The position numbers and the translations under genes are program-made. Below the pieces are notes generated by a model. That model searched no databases, had not been told where the DNA came from, and saw only the letters and a list, made by a program, of their open reading frames with translations. 33,121 bases of DNA from Bacillota bacterium (lineage in GTDB: Bacteria > Bacillota_A > Clostridia > Lachnospirales > Lachnospiraceae): NCBI GenBank assembly GCA_023443625.1, contig JAEZTQ010000012.1, positions 1-33,121 on the forward strand, written 5' to 3'. Shown here in pieces: positions 16,077 to 26,000 of this stretch (position 1 is its first letter; each line of letters starts with the position of its first letter).

Positions 16077-16526
16077 TTAATTTTGTCTATCCTTACTAAT
16101 ATAATCCATTACCATATCTACACAGTGATCAATATAGGTCTCTGTTGTACCACTCAGCTTGGAAGCTATCATGATATTACATCGGTTAAGGGGTATCAGT
16201 ATTTTAAGAGCAGAACAGCTACTGACCGCAGCTGCCATGGTAGGAGTCAGTTCCCCTAACATTGAATTTGCTGCAATAATTGCAATTGGTCCAAGGATAA
16301 TATCTGATTTATTCACTGTATGAGCGATTGCATTCTCTCCAGTAGCACCCAAATCGGCACCTGCTTTTATCATATTATTGGTAGCAGTTGAATTCGTACC
16401 CAAAGCACAGATGGAAATACCCTTATTCTTATCAATTAGCTTTCTCAGCTTACTTATAATACTTTTACCAATTCCTCCGCCCTGTCCATCAATTACCGAT
16501 ATCATTATCTCCTTAGGACTACTCAT
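16077..16526 (-). CDS. DUF3842 family protein
   Basis: A 149-aa protein matching the DUF3842 pattern: SVIDGQGGGIGKSIISKLRK near the N-terminus (a P-loop-like or Rossmann-type glycine-rich turn), ICALGTNSTATNNMIKAGADLGATGENAI, DIILGPIAIIAANSMLGELTP and ILIPLNRCNIMI. The family is common in clostridia and has no known function; the glycine motif suggests nucleotide binding. ATG at 16524-16526 follows GGAG by 7 nt. It has its own terminator, so it is not in the larB operon even though it is co-oriented and adjacent. HD-GYP lies 161 nt upstream. Confidence 0.85.
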   Translation of the reverse strand: MSSPKEIMISVIDGQGGGIGKSIISKLRKLIDKNKGISICALGTNSTATNNMIKAGADLGATGENAIAHTVNKSDIILGPIAIIAANSMLGELTPTMAAAVSSCSALKILIPLNRCNIMIASKLSGTTETYIDHCVDMVMDYISKDRQN

Positions 16527-16687
16527 TCTATCTCTCCTAACCAGAATAAACAGATTCTATATTATAATTACACAAAATCTTATTACATTATAAATGATAA
16601 TTATAAAAAATTCCACTATAAAATAGCTTTATTCCTGGGGATTAGGTAGAAGGCAAGGATTATTTGATTTGCCTCCGCCATATTGGT

Positions 16688-17713
16688 TTATACAACATGG
16701 AGTATTTTAATATTACTTTCTCTTGACAAATCTACATACTCAGAATTAATGGACAAAATAGGATAGGTAATATCTTGGGGGGGAATATATACAATTTCAC
16801 CCACTTCACCGTTACTCAATTCTACATTAGATCCTATGTAAAGAGGTGCCAAATGACTTAAAAACTCATATAGAATTGAGCCGTCAAACTGACTGTTTCC
16901 TTCCGTCAAGAACATTCTAAAGGATTCAAAGGGTGATACCTTTTTCTTGTATATTCGATTCTGTGTCATAGCATCATATACATCAGCAATTGAAATAATC
17001 CGAGCAAATAAGCTAATTGCATCTCCCTTTAAACCATAGGGATACCCTGATCCGTCGATTCGTTCATGGTGGAGTAAGATAGCATTTTTAATATCCAGAT
17101 GAAAGTAAGGTATATCTTTTACAATCTCATATCCTAAGATTGTATGCTGCTTCATAATTTGATATTCATCTGCTTCCAGTTTTCCATGTTTATTAAGAAT
17201 ATCCAAGGGTACCTTCGTCTTACCTATATCATGAATTAAGCTGGCACAGACCAAATTACATAAATCCTTCTCCGGCAAATGAAGCCAATTACCAATAAGC
17301 ATAGAATAAAAGGCGGTATTTATTGAATGAGTATAGGTATAATTATCATTATTCTGAATTCTATGCAAGCCCTGAGTGATAAAATCACTTTGTTCTAGGT
17401 GATTAAACATTAAATCAAATATATAGAAGGCTACCTTTTCTATTTCCACAAATTGACCTGCTGCCACACCTCTGAGCAATTCTTTCACTAACACAATATA
17501 TTCCTTGTAATTTGAATCAAAATCAAAGAATTGTAAGGTGGTATCTTCGGAGTCACATATCTGCACTTCATATATACCATAGTCAGTCAGTTTTGATTTA
17601 ATGTAATCATTCATAACAGTACTTCTAGCAACTAGAATATTTCCATTACTACTATAAATATCTTCACTCAATATATCCCCAGCTTTGCATTTTGTTAATC
17701 TAATCTGTCTCAC
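16688..17713 (-). CDS. HD-GYP domain cyclic-di-nucleotide phosphodiesterase
   Basis: A 341-aa protein. The C-terminal half is an HD-GYP domain: SLIHDIGKTKVP (HD pair), KQHTILGYEIV, LLHHERIDGSGYPYGLKGD and ISIADVYDAMTQNR. The metal-binding His/Asp residues and the GYP triad are all present, so cyclic-di-GMP hydrolysis is expected. The first ~110 residues are a divergent N-terminal domain (GDILSEDIYSSNGNILVARST) seen in cytoplasmic HD-GYP proteins; there is no membrane segment. I prefer GTG at 17711-17713, because GGAGG lies 6 nt upstream. The ATG at 17725 contains that same GGAGG within its own codons. Confidence 0.9.
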   Translation of the reverse strand: MRQIRLTKCKAGDILSEDIYSSNGNILVARSTVMNDYIKSKLTDYGIYEVQICDSEDTTLQFFDFDSNYKEYIVLVKELLRGVAAGQFVEIEKVAFYIFDLMFNHLEQSDFITQGLHRIQNNDNYTYTHSINTAFYSMLIGNWLHLPEKDLCNLVCASLIHDIGKTKVPLDILNKHGKLEADEYQIMKQHTILGYEIVKDIPYFHLDIKNAILLHHERIDGSGYPYGLKGDAISLFARIISIADVYDAMTQNRIYKKKVSPFESFRMFLTEGNSQFDGSILYEFLSHLAPLYIGSNVELSNGEVGEIVYIPPQDITYPILSINSEYVDLSRESNIKILHVV

Positions 17714-17990
17714 CTTATCCTCCATGGTATAAAATAATATGGACCAAATTCATAAGTCAAAGCAAGTATATCTTTTCCAAGAACTATATTTTATAAATAT
17801 TATTAAAATTTCTAAAAGTATATTTAATTCTCTAATATTATATATTATTATATATTTAATGACAATAGTCTTTTTCATAATTTACCATATATAGTGCTTC
17901 AAGTTACTTTTTTTATCAAATATAGATGATTTTTCATTAAACATAAGAAAGAAGACTTTACATAAGGATTACTCTTACTGGAAAATCAAT

Positions 17991-18019
17991 TTGAGCTTTT
18001 AATTTATTTAGTGTAATAT
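17991..18019 (+). promoter_or_regulatory. Probable promoter of the two-component/ABC operon
   Basis: TTGAGC (17991-17996) and TAATAT (18014-18019) are 17 nt apart, ~75 nt before the response regulator gene. The match is moderate. The rest of 17714-18091 is very AT-rich, with no ORF or strong hairpin seen. Confidence 0.4.
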
Positions 18020-18091
18020 TAAATCTATAGTTTTTATTGGGTATTAGAGCAAATCTTATTTATTATTATTGTAAAAGAAAAAGGAAAAAAG

Positions 18092-18763
18092 ATGAAATAT
18101 ACTATGTTAATCGTTGAAGATGAAGAAAACCTGGCCTTTGGGATTAAAAGCTATCTTGAAAGGAGAAATTTCATTGCTCATAGGGCAGGAACAGTTGAAG
18201 AAGCAAAATTATATTTAGCAAAGACCCTTCCCTCCCTGGTAATCATTGATTGGAATTTACCTGACGGCAACGGCGGCAACCTATGCCAGTGGATTAAGAA
18301 CAAATGGACTCATCTCCCAATTATTTTTCTAACGGTGCGGGGAGATACAAAAGATATGTTACTTGGCTTTCAAATTGGAGCAGATGACTATATTGTTAAA
18401 CCCTTTGACTTGGCAATTCTCCTTTCCCGTATATCTGCCATTCTAAGAAGAACGGGTAATGTGCAGAGTAATCATCTACTGTGTGGCCCAATCACTCTTG
18501 ACAAGTGCCGAACACAGGTGTTTTATGAAAAGGAAGAAATCATGTTAAGTGCCTTAGAATACCAATTGCTGCTTATATTAATGGAGAATAAAAATCATAC
18601 CCTTCCAAGAAACCTGCTGCTAGAAAAGATTTGGGATGCTAACGGTAATTTTGTAAATGATAATACCCTTACTGTGACAATGAAACGCCTGCGGGAAAAA
18701 CTTCACAGTCCCGCTTGTATTAAAACCATCCGAAGTTTAGGTTATCGTTTGGAGGATGAATAA
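18092..18763 (+). CDS. OmpR/PhoB-family response regulator
   Basis: A 223-aa two-domain regulator. The receiver domain has the acidic pair VEDEE (residues 9-10), phosphoacceptor Asp53 in VIIDWNLPDGNG, Thr81 and Lys103 in DDYIVKPF. The C-terminal winged helix ends in TLTVTMKRLREKL and IRSLGYRLE, typical of the OmpR DNA-binding fold. It should bind a direct repeat near its target promoter when phosphorylated by the kinase encoded immediately downstream (stop and start codons abut). The context with an ABC transporter of the FtsX type suggests control of that transporter. AAAGGA precedes the ATG. Confidence 0.93.
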   Translation: MKYTMLIVEDEENLAFGIKSYLERRNFIAHRAGTVEEAKLYLAKTLPSLVIIDWNLPDGNGGNLCQWIKNKWTHLPIIFLTVRGDTKDMLLGFQIGADDYIVKPFDLAILLSRISAILRRTGNVQSNHLLCGPITLDKCRTQVFYEKEEIMLSALEYQLLLILMENKNHTLPRNLLLEKIWDANGNFVNDNTLTVTMKRLREKLHSPACIKTIRSLGYRLEDE

Positions 18764-19963
18764 ATGAGAAAGAAATACTTGCAAATATGTATAGTAATAT
18801 TAATTATCAGCTGTCTTTTAGGCAATATTACCCTTAGCCTTATCCTGGTAAAAACCTGTGCCAAGAATCAATACTACATATTATCATCCATCACCCATAA
18901 AGTACTATCCCACTATCCCCAGGCTAAGGAAGATATTTTCATGTTAATTAAAGATAGTCTTAAGCAGATGCCCTCAACCTCTGAAACCTTGGTATTATCT
19001 GATTATGGATATACACCGAAGGTCTTTGTAGGTAACTATTTATATATTGTTATACCTACCCTCCTTGCTTCTGTAATACTCTTATTTCTTCTATTACTAA
19101 CCCTATACCATTGCCATGGAAAGCGGAAGAAAAACCGAATTTTAGAATTAACCAGATATTTAGAACAACTAGATCGTGAGGAAGCCTCTGTACTTACAAA
19201 TCGCCAAGAGGATGATTTTGCAATATTAGAAGATGAAATATATAAAACCCTTACAAAAATGCGTCAAATGAAAGAAATAGCCCTTAAGGAACGTCAAAAT
19301 TTAGCGGACAACCTAGCTGATATCTCTCATCAAATTAAAACTCCCGTTGCAGCTATTTCACTCATGAGTCAGCTTCTAGATAATGAGGAAAACCATATTT
19401 GTATTCAACGTATACAAAAACAGACATCCCATCTGGAGTATCTTACCAAAACCCTCCTAACCCTCTCACGGCTTGATGCAAAAGTCCTTACTATTGAAAG
19501 AAAACCTGTGGATATCTATACTATGCTAACCTTATCCTTAGAAAATCTAGATACACTGGTTAATCAAAAGAAAATACACATCAACCTTCCTAATAATCCT
19601 GACCTCATATATTGGGGTGATTTAGAATGGAGTATAGAAGCCTTTACTAATCTCATAAAGAACTGTGTTGAGCATACCCCAGAGGAGGGTAATATCCATA
19701 TTGAATACGAAGAAAACCCTCTTTATATTGAAATAAGAATAAAAGATAACGGCAAAGGTTTTTCTGATAAGGATCTGCCCCATATTTTTGAAAGGTTTTA
19801 TCGAGGGGAGAATTCCATAAATAACAGTACAGGAATTGGTCTTGCTCTGGCAAAAGCCATTATTGAAGAACAAAAGGGCTTTATAAGTGCTAAAAATCAT
19901 CCTAACGGTGCTCTATTCACGGTTCGCTTTTACAGTCACCAAGATGTCACTTTCCTATGGTAG
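18764..19963 (+). CDS. Membrane sensor histidine kinase
   Basis: A 399-aa kinase with two membrane helices (about 8-29 and 93-116) and a ~60-residue outer loop. The cytoplasmic part has the dimerisation/phosphorylation box DISHQIKTPVAA (His189), N-box NLIKNCVEHTPE, G1 DNGKGFSDKD, F-box FERFYRG and G2 STGIGLALAKAI. All catalytic motifs are intact. The outer loop is longer than in BceS-type intramembrane sensors (under 25 aa), so it could sense its ligand directly instead of through the transporter. It starts immediately after the regulator's stop codon. The ABC ATPase gene follows after 57 nt. Confidence 0.92.
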   Translation: MRKKYLQICIVILIISCLLGNITLSLILVKTCAKNQYYILSSITHKVLSHYPQAKEDIFMLIKDSLKQMPSTSETLVLSDYGYTPKVFVGNYLYIVIPTLLASVILLFLLLLTLYHCHGKRKKNRILELTRYLEQLDREEASVLTNRQEDDFAILEDEIYKTLTKMRQMKEIALKERQNLADNLADISHQIKTPVAAISLMSQLLDNEENHICIQRIQKQTSHLEYLTKTLLTLSRLDAKVLTIERKPVDIYTMLTLSLENLDTLVNQKKIHINLPNNPDLIYWGDLEWSIEAFTNLIKNCVEHTPEEGNIHIEYEENPLYIEIRIKDNGKGFSDKDLPHIFERFYRGENSINNSTGIGLALAKAIIEEQKGFISAKNHPNGALFTVRFYSHQDVTFLW

Positions 19964-20020
19964 AATTGTCAGGACAATTATAAAGTAGGTCATACTCTTT
20001 CACCAATAAGGAGGTTACTC

Positions 20021-20701
20021 ATGGAAATTCTAAAATGTGAAGCTGTTACAAAAATCTATGGCTCTGGTGACAATAAAGTCACCGCTTTAAATCAAGTGGA
20101 TCTATCAGTAGATAAGGGTGAGTTTATTGCAATTGTCGGAGCCTCTGGTTCAGGTAAATCAACGCTCCTTCATCTAATTGGCTGTGTTGATCAAGCCACA
20201 GAAGGAACAATAACCATCGATGGAAGAGACATCTCCCGATTAAAGGCTGAACAGTCTGCAATTTTTCGTCGACGTAAAGTGGGGCTTATTTATCAATTTT
20301 ATAATTTAATTCCTACTCTAACTGTAAGAAAAAATATTATTCTTCCCATCCTTTTAGATAAGCGTAAGCCAGACGAAGAATATTTTACACAAGTAGTTGA
20401 GACTCTAGGTTTGGCAGATAAGCTAAATGCCCTACCGATTCAGCTTTCCGGCGGACAGCAGCAAAGAACAGCCATAGCCCGTGCTCTCCTCTATCGTCCC
20501 GCAATTATATTGGCAGATGAACCCACCGGTAACCTGGACCAAAGAAACTCCAGAGAAATTGTGGAATTATTTAAGCTTTCTAACCGTAATTTAGGGCAAA
20601 CCATTCTTCTAATCACCCATGATGAAAGAATTGCTCTTGAAGCAAACCGCATAATTACTCTTGAGGATGGAAGGATAATTTCAGATAAGGTGGTGAAATG
20701 A
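20021..20701 (+). CDS. ABC transporter ATPase (MacB/BceA-like)
   Basis: A 226-aa ATPase with Walker A GASGSGKST (40-48), Q-loop YQFYNLIPTLTV, signature LSGGQQQR (142-149), Walker B ILADEPTGNLD and H-loop LLITHDE. The LIPTLTVRKNI and DEPTGNLD wording places it in the LolD/MacB/BceA class, which powers FtsX-type permeases. Its stop overlaps the permease start (ATGA), so the two are translationally coupled. GGAGG precedes the start. It should power removal or export of peptide antibiotics or similar compounds. Confidence 0.93.
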   Translation: MEILKCEAVTKIYGSGDNKVTALNQVDLSVDKGEFIAIVGASGSGKSTLLHLIGCVDQATEGTITIDGRDISRLKAEQSAIFRRRKVGLIYQFYNLIPTLTVRKNIILPILLDKRKPDEEYFTQVVETLGLADKLNALPIQLSGGQQQRTAIARALLYRPAIILADEPTGNLDQRNSREIVELFKLSNRNLGQTILLITHDERIALEANRIITLEDGRIISDKVVK

Positions 20702-22929
20702 TGAGTATCTGGAAGGAATATTCCCTTAGCTATTTAAAGAATAATAAATCTTCAAGTGTGTCCATTCTTGTGGCCTCTTTTATTGCCTCCCTTCTTCTTT
20801 CCCTAACCTGTGGTGTCTTCTATAATATCTGGAGGGATGAAATAAGGTTAATTAAATTAGAGGAGGGTGACTGGCAGGGTAAAATTATTGGTAATCTCTC
20901 AAAGGAGGATATAACTAGCCTACAATTTCATCCCAATGTAGATAAAGTAATTCTTGAAGAGGAAGGCAAGGAACTGGAGAAAACAATCTTAATATATTTT
21001 CATAAACCCAGGAGTATATATCAGGATTTGCCCCAGCTAGCTAAGCAGCTTGAGTTAAGAGAAGGTGAGGACTCCTATACTCTAAGGTATCATGATAAGC
21101 TCCTTGCCCAGTATTTTATTTTCTCATCAGAGAAAGGCAAAAGCCCTCCCCTCATAATATTTGTCTATTTATTTACTTTGATTTTTGCCAGTATTTCATT
21201 AATTTTAATTATACATAATGCTTACGGAGTATCCATGAATACAAGACTTCACCAGCTTGGGATCCTACAAAGCATTGGAGCCACGCCAAGACAACTTCGT
21301 TATGTCCTAACAATGGAAGCCTTTGTTCTAAGTCTCCTCCCCATATTACTGGGTGTAGCTTCAGGCGTTGGTCTCTGTTATGGTTTTATGCAATTTATCG
21401 CAAAGATCACCGACTCTGTCAGAGAGTATAATCTAGAATTTGAATATCACCCCTATATACTTGTGACAGCTCTAGTTATATCCTTCGCTACCGTATGGCT
21501 TTCAGCCCGAATTCCTGCAAGGAAAATAAGCAAAATCAGTCCTCTGGAAGCTATACGTTACGGTAAAGAACCAAGGATAAAGAAAATGAAGAGATTTTTC
21601 CTGCTATCCCATTTATTTGGTATAGAAGGTGAGTTAGCTAGAAAATCCTTATATCTGCGAAGAAGGGCATTTCGTACCTCCTCCCTCTCTCTCACCTTTT
21701 CCTTCCTGGTATTTAGTGCTTTTCTAAACCTGGAGACCATCTCCTCCATCAGTACCAGATATACATTTTTTGAGCGCTATAAGAATGGCTGGGATCTTAT
21801 GCTCACTATACCGGATAAGGAAATAAATCGCCAGGAACTGCTTAAGGAGATTAGAGCCATACCCCAGGTAAAAAGCTGTATATCCTATGAAAAAGCCTTA
21901 GCTTATACCACATTAAGTAAAGACCTGCTCCAGGAAGAGCTACTAACTTCCTCCGGTAATAAAATACTAATGAAGGCTGGATTTGGGACGGTGAAGAATG
22001 GCTATCGTATAAATGTACCCTTCATTATACTAGATGATGACAGCTTTCAGGCTTACTGTAATGAAACAGGTATTAGTACAGCTGGTTTTATGGATGATAA
22101 AAAGCCCTATTCGGTACTTATAAATACCATATGGGATAGCAATCACAGTAATCGGAAAGATAAAAAGTTAATTCCCTTTGTCAAGGAGGAGAGCCTGACA
22201 ACCCTAGAGCTCCAAGTTAATACAGATAATAATCCTCAGGAATTATTCAATGTAAATATAGCTGCATTCAATGATAAACTTCCTAAAATCAGAGAAGAAG
22301 CACCTGATTATTCATTAATACAGATTATTCCAGAAAGCTCCTATGAGCTTATTGCACCTCATCTGGCTTCCAAAGAAGCTTTTTATAATATAATGGCTAA
22401 ATCAGAAACAGAAATAACAAGACTGCAAAAGGAGTTAAAGGAATTACTGGGGAGCAATTACGAATATACCTTGGAAAGCCGCCTGGAAAAAGAACAAAAC
22501 AATATTACTTTCCGAAATGCTTATAAAATTGTCATTGGAGCTCTGGCAAGCTTATTCATATGCATAGGGCTGGCAAATGTATTCTCTAACACCTTAGGAC
22601 ATATCCATCAAAGAAAAAGAGAATTGGCTAGATATATGTCAATTGGATTGACTCCCAAGGGCGTAAAAAAGGTATTAAGGCTGGAGGCTTTCTTAATAGC
22701 TGTAAAACCTATATTCATAAGCCTTCTGATTAATATACCTCTTATTATCATGGGACTTAATGCAAGCTTAATAAATGTCAGTGAATTTTTAGAACATATG
22801 CCCCTATTACCAATCACAGTATATGCTTTAATCATTATATCAGCTGTTGGGCTGGCATATTACTTGGGAGGAAGGAAAGTATGTAAGACTAATCTCCTCG
22901 ATGTGCTAAAGGATGATACGATGATATAG
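20698..22929 (+). CDS. ABC transporter permease with two FtsX domains
   Basis: A 743-aa permease with about eight helices. An N-terminal helix (~20-42) is followed by an outer segment, then the first FtsX block (IIFVYLFTLIFASISLILII to ARIPARKISKISPLEAIRYG). A ~250-residue outer domain comes next, then the second FtsX block (VIGALASLFICIGLANVFSN, GLTPKGVKKVLRLEAFLI, YYLGGRK). The layout resembles BceB/YtrF-like or LolCE-like permeases, but the duplicated FtsX blocks and large outer domain fit the broad clostridial 'antimicrobial peptide ABC permease' class. The substrate is unknown. It ends the operon before a strong terminator. Confidence 0.9.
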   Translation: MMSIWKEYSLSYLKNNKSSSVSILVASFIASLLLSLTCGVFYNIWRDEIRLIKLEEGDWQGKIIGNLSKEDITSLQFHPNVDKVILEEEGKELEKTILIYFHKPRSIYQDLPQLAKQLELREGEDSYTLRYHDKLLAQYFIFSSEKGKSPPLIIFVYLFTLIFASISLILIIHNAYGVSMNTRLHQLGILQSIGATPRQLRYVLTMEAFVLSLLPILLGVASGVGLCYGFMQFIAKITDSVREYNLEFEYHPYILVTALVISFATVWLSARIPARKISKISPLEAIRYGKEPRIKKMKRFFLLSHLFGIEGELARKSLYLRRRAFRTSSLSLTFSFLVFSAFLNLETISSISTRYTFFERYKNGWDLMLTIPDKEINRQELLKEIRAIPQVKSCISYEKALAYTTLSKDLLQEELLTSSGNKILMKAGFGTVKNGYRINVPFIILDDDSFQAYCNETGISTAGFMDDKKPYSVLINTIWDSNHSNRKDKKLIPFVKEESLTTLELQVNTDNNPQELFNVNIAAFNDKLPKIREEAPDYSLIQIIPESSYELIAPHLASKEAFYNIMAKSETEITRLQKELKELLGSNYEYTLESRLEKEQNNITFRNAYKIVIGALASLFICIGLANVFSNTLGHIHQRKRELARYMSIGLTPKGVKKVLRLEAFLIAVKPIFISLLINIPLIIMGLNASLINVSEFLEHMPLLPITVYALIIISAVGLAYYLGGRKVCKTNLLDVLKDDTMI

Positions 22930-22946
22930 CTGTTACCAAATAAAGT

Positions 22947-22993
22947 CCCAAGCAGTAGAAGCATAAACAGGCTGACTACTGCTTGGGTTTTTT
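22947..22993 (+). terminator. Intrinsic terminator after the ABC permease
   Basis: CCCAAGCAGTAG pairs perfectly with CTACTGCTTGGG (12 bp), followed by TTTTTT. On the other strand it lies just after the 1180-aa gene and may serve both convergent genes. Confidence 0.9.
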
Positions 22994-23003
22994 AGGTACC
23001 GGT

Positions 23004-26000
23004 TTACAAATCCAAATCTGAAAAATCGTAAGCAAATTCTAAACCAAATCGTGTAAAGCTGCATGTACTTTGCACTACCATCAGAGCCAAACGAGCGGCC
23101 TTTGCAGCATATTTTACCCGTGGATCCTTGTGAGTGGTAACTGGTGATATAATACGATACAGGGAACCCGAGTCATTTTGAATCAATTTGAATACTACTC
23201 CAGTTATCCATGCTTTTTTAGCTGAGTCAGTTTCCAAATAAGAAGGATAGGCACCCTTAAGCTGTAACACCCCTGACACTATCACACCTATAAAAAACAA
23301 TACACCATAGCCGCCTTCGCACCAGGTCAGGACATCACGGGTAAATTCAGGGCATTCTGTTTTTGTAACACGCCAATAGCCAACCAGAAAACCATCACGA
23401 ATAAGCATTAAGGAAGTTGACCATGTCAGAGCGCAGTCAATCCAGGTATTTATACTCATCTTCCAATGTGTTCCACTACCTCGAATAAATGTACCAATCG
23501 TGGCATAGGTAAAAGTCAACAAATCAAAAGCAAGTTTGTACTCACCTGCTTTTTTCTTTAGACCCGGATTAAATTCCTTAAGGCCAAAGCAGACAGTCGA
23601 TAATGACCTTGATAAGGAGGCATTAAACTGTAATATGACAAGGATATATTCAAATTCTGTTCTTTCATTCTCCTTAAGCCCACCGTACTTTAATGAAGGC
23701 TGCAGGCTGGGATAATTATCATAAATAAGCTTCATAACTTTTTTCTTTGGTGATCGCAGCTGCATTAATACCTCAAGGGCATCTTGGAAAGTCTTCGCAT
23801 CTTCTATAGATTGCACAGTATTATCGGGAAATAATGGCTGCCCTGTTATTGCACGAAAAGCGATTGAGGATGGTACTGCTGTAACAAGACATGCTACATC
23901 AGCTATGGTAAGCTTACTACCATCACCCTGACAGATTATTTCCTCATAAACGTAGGTTAAAACCGGTATTTCAATCCGTGTCTCAAGGACTTTTTTTATT
24001 ACATCGATTAACATCTTGGAAGCATCAAGCAATGTTATGACAACATTCTCAACCGAGTTAACTATTGTTTCACCTATGATAGCCAACAGCTTTTCTATAA
24101 CTTGTGCCCAGGTAAGGTTCTCGAAATCCTCGACCAGATCAACACAAACCTGCTGTAGAGCATTTTTTAGAATTTCCCCCTCAGTAGCAGCCATATCTAC
24201 CAGCAAACTAGTAAAATTATCAATTATTGAAGCCTCTGAGGATATAGCTGATGACATTCCGTTGCTAAGATGATCACTGGCCCAGGATTCCTGAGGGTTA
24301 TCTAGAGCCTTCTGGTCTGATGACGGATTATTTCGGACTCGTTTTTGGAAGATTTCATCTGAAGTGTCAACGCTTAGTCCTCCCGTAATTAAGTCTCGAA
24401 TCTTCTGAAAACCAATATCTGTTAATTCCTCCAGTTTAGTAATCTGTTCCTTTGCAAATTCCAGATTCAAATCAAAGAGCTTACGCATAACTTTATGGGT
24501 CTGCAAGATTGCTTTCCAATCAAATACGAAACCCAGCCATGCTACAATATCATTGAGATCAAACCCAAAAAGATCGTTCATGATCCAATTAATAACTCCA
24601 AAAACCTGCGCCCCAACTTCAAATACGAAGCCCAGCACCCTTTCCCCAATCTCAATGATAAATTCGAAGCAATCACCTATTTTGCTGATAAAGTAGGAAC
24701 CTAATTCTTCGATTTTCGACCAAAGAGCCGAAAGGAGATCACCGGGTGACAAAAGAATCACCTTTGATGTTATTGCTTCCATGTATTCCTGTGCATTCTC
24801 CATAACCTGATGTTCTCCACCCGGTGCATGAACTGCCGTGAGCACAGTGCGATAAGGCTTTACAGATGCATTTCGAGGATAATTCCAGGAGGAAGCACGT
24901 AGTGAGCCATCTTCTGGTAATGAATCATAAACTTTAACAAGATCTTGGATAACACCTGCTGCACTCTCAGCCTTTTTGGCTGAAACTCCATTTGGAAACA
25001 GCATAGATCCATCTGTTTTCCTCGCATTTGCAATATCATTGCCTGTTTTATATAATGCTAAAAGATCTCGGACAAAACCTGTAGGATTTTCTTTATATGT
25101 GATGTCTTCCAACTTTATAGTATAAACAGGCGCTTCAAGTGTCTCAGTTTCCAGGGTTATTACAATTACCCCGTCGTTTGTGGACATAACAGGTTTGGGT
25201 ACTCCATGCTTTAATACATAATATTCACCGTTTACCCTAGCAGTACAATCAAAGCTGGGCTCTAGTGTTACGGTTTGCATACGCAAGGGGATACCGTCCT
25301 GGTCCTTAAGGAATACACGGGTTGTATATGTATTCAATTCCTCTACATCATTTATGTCCGGTGTTCCAACATTCTGTTGACGCCATAACTGGGTAAGGGG
25401 ATCCTTAATATAAAGTGCAAGGCTGCCATCGGTAAATCCAAGTAAATTCACAGTGGTCGTACCGCTAATGTGGTCATTCATTACTAAGGCATCAACAGCA
25501 GTTACTTCTGTATCTATAGCTACAGGCTCTTGCCAGGAGCTTAGAATTGAGGGATTACCCTTCGTATACATTAACACATCGGCAGCAGTTATTCCCCATA
25601 CTCCCACCTGACTGCCATTAAACTCCGACGCTATCTTAAGATGCTTCACTCCTTTGAAGTATGTTCCATCATCAATCGTTGCCGGCAAAAGATTACTGGT
25701 CGATTGGGAACTGAGATTATAATACCAGAGGCCTGAGCCTCCTGAATATAGCTCAGTCTGTCCATCCTGTAATACTTCTGCAGCAATTGCTGATAGCGTT
25801 ACGCCACTAGGAATTCCCAGGTCAAGTGCAGGTTTGATTACCGGATGCCCCTGATAAAATGTAGGTAATGGTGTAAAGGTTAAAGCGGTTCGCATTCCTA
25901 CACTGCATAAGGTGTATACCCCCAGTCCCTTCTGATTAAGGTAACCGGGAACACATCCCAGGCAAGCTGTAGCATTCTGTGGCATAATAAGAGGATACAT

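Noticed and set aside
16638..16670. AGGCAA/TTTGCCT hairpin after the HD-GYP gene as terminator
   Set aside because: Only a 6-bp stem with no T-run on the minus strand; too weak to call.
24016..24704. Plus-strand ORFs inside the 1180-aa gene
   Set aside because: Antisense frames of a long, continuous coding sequence; no ribosome sites.
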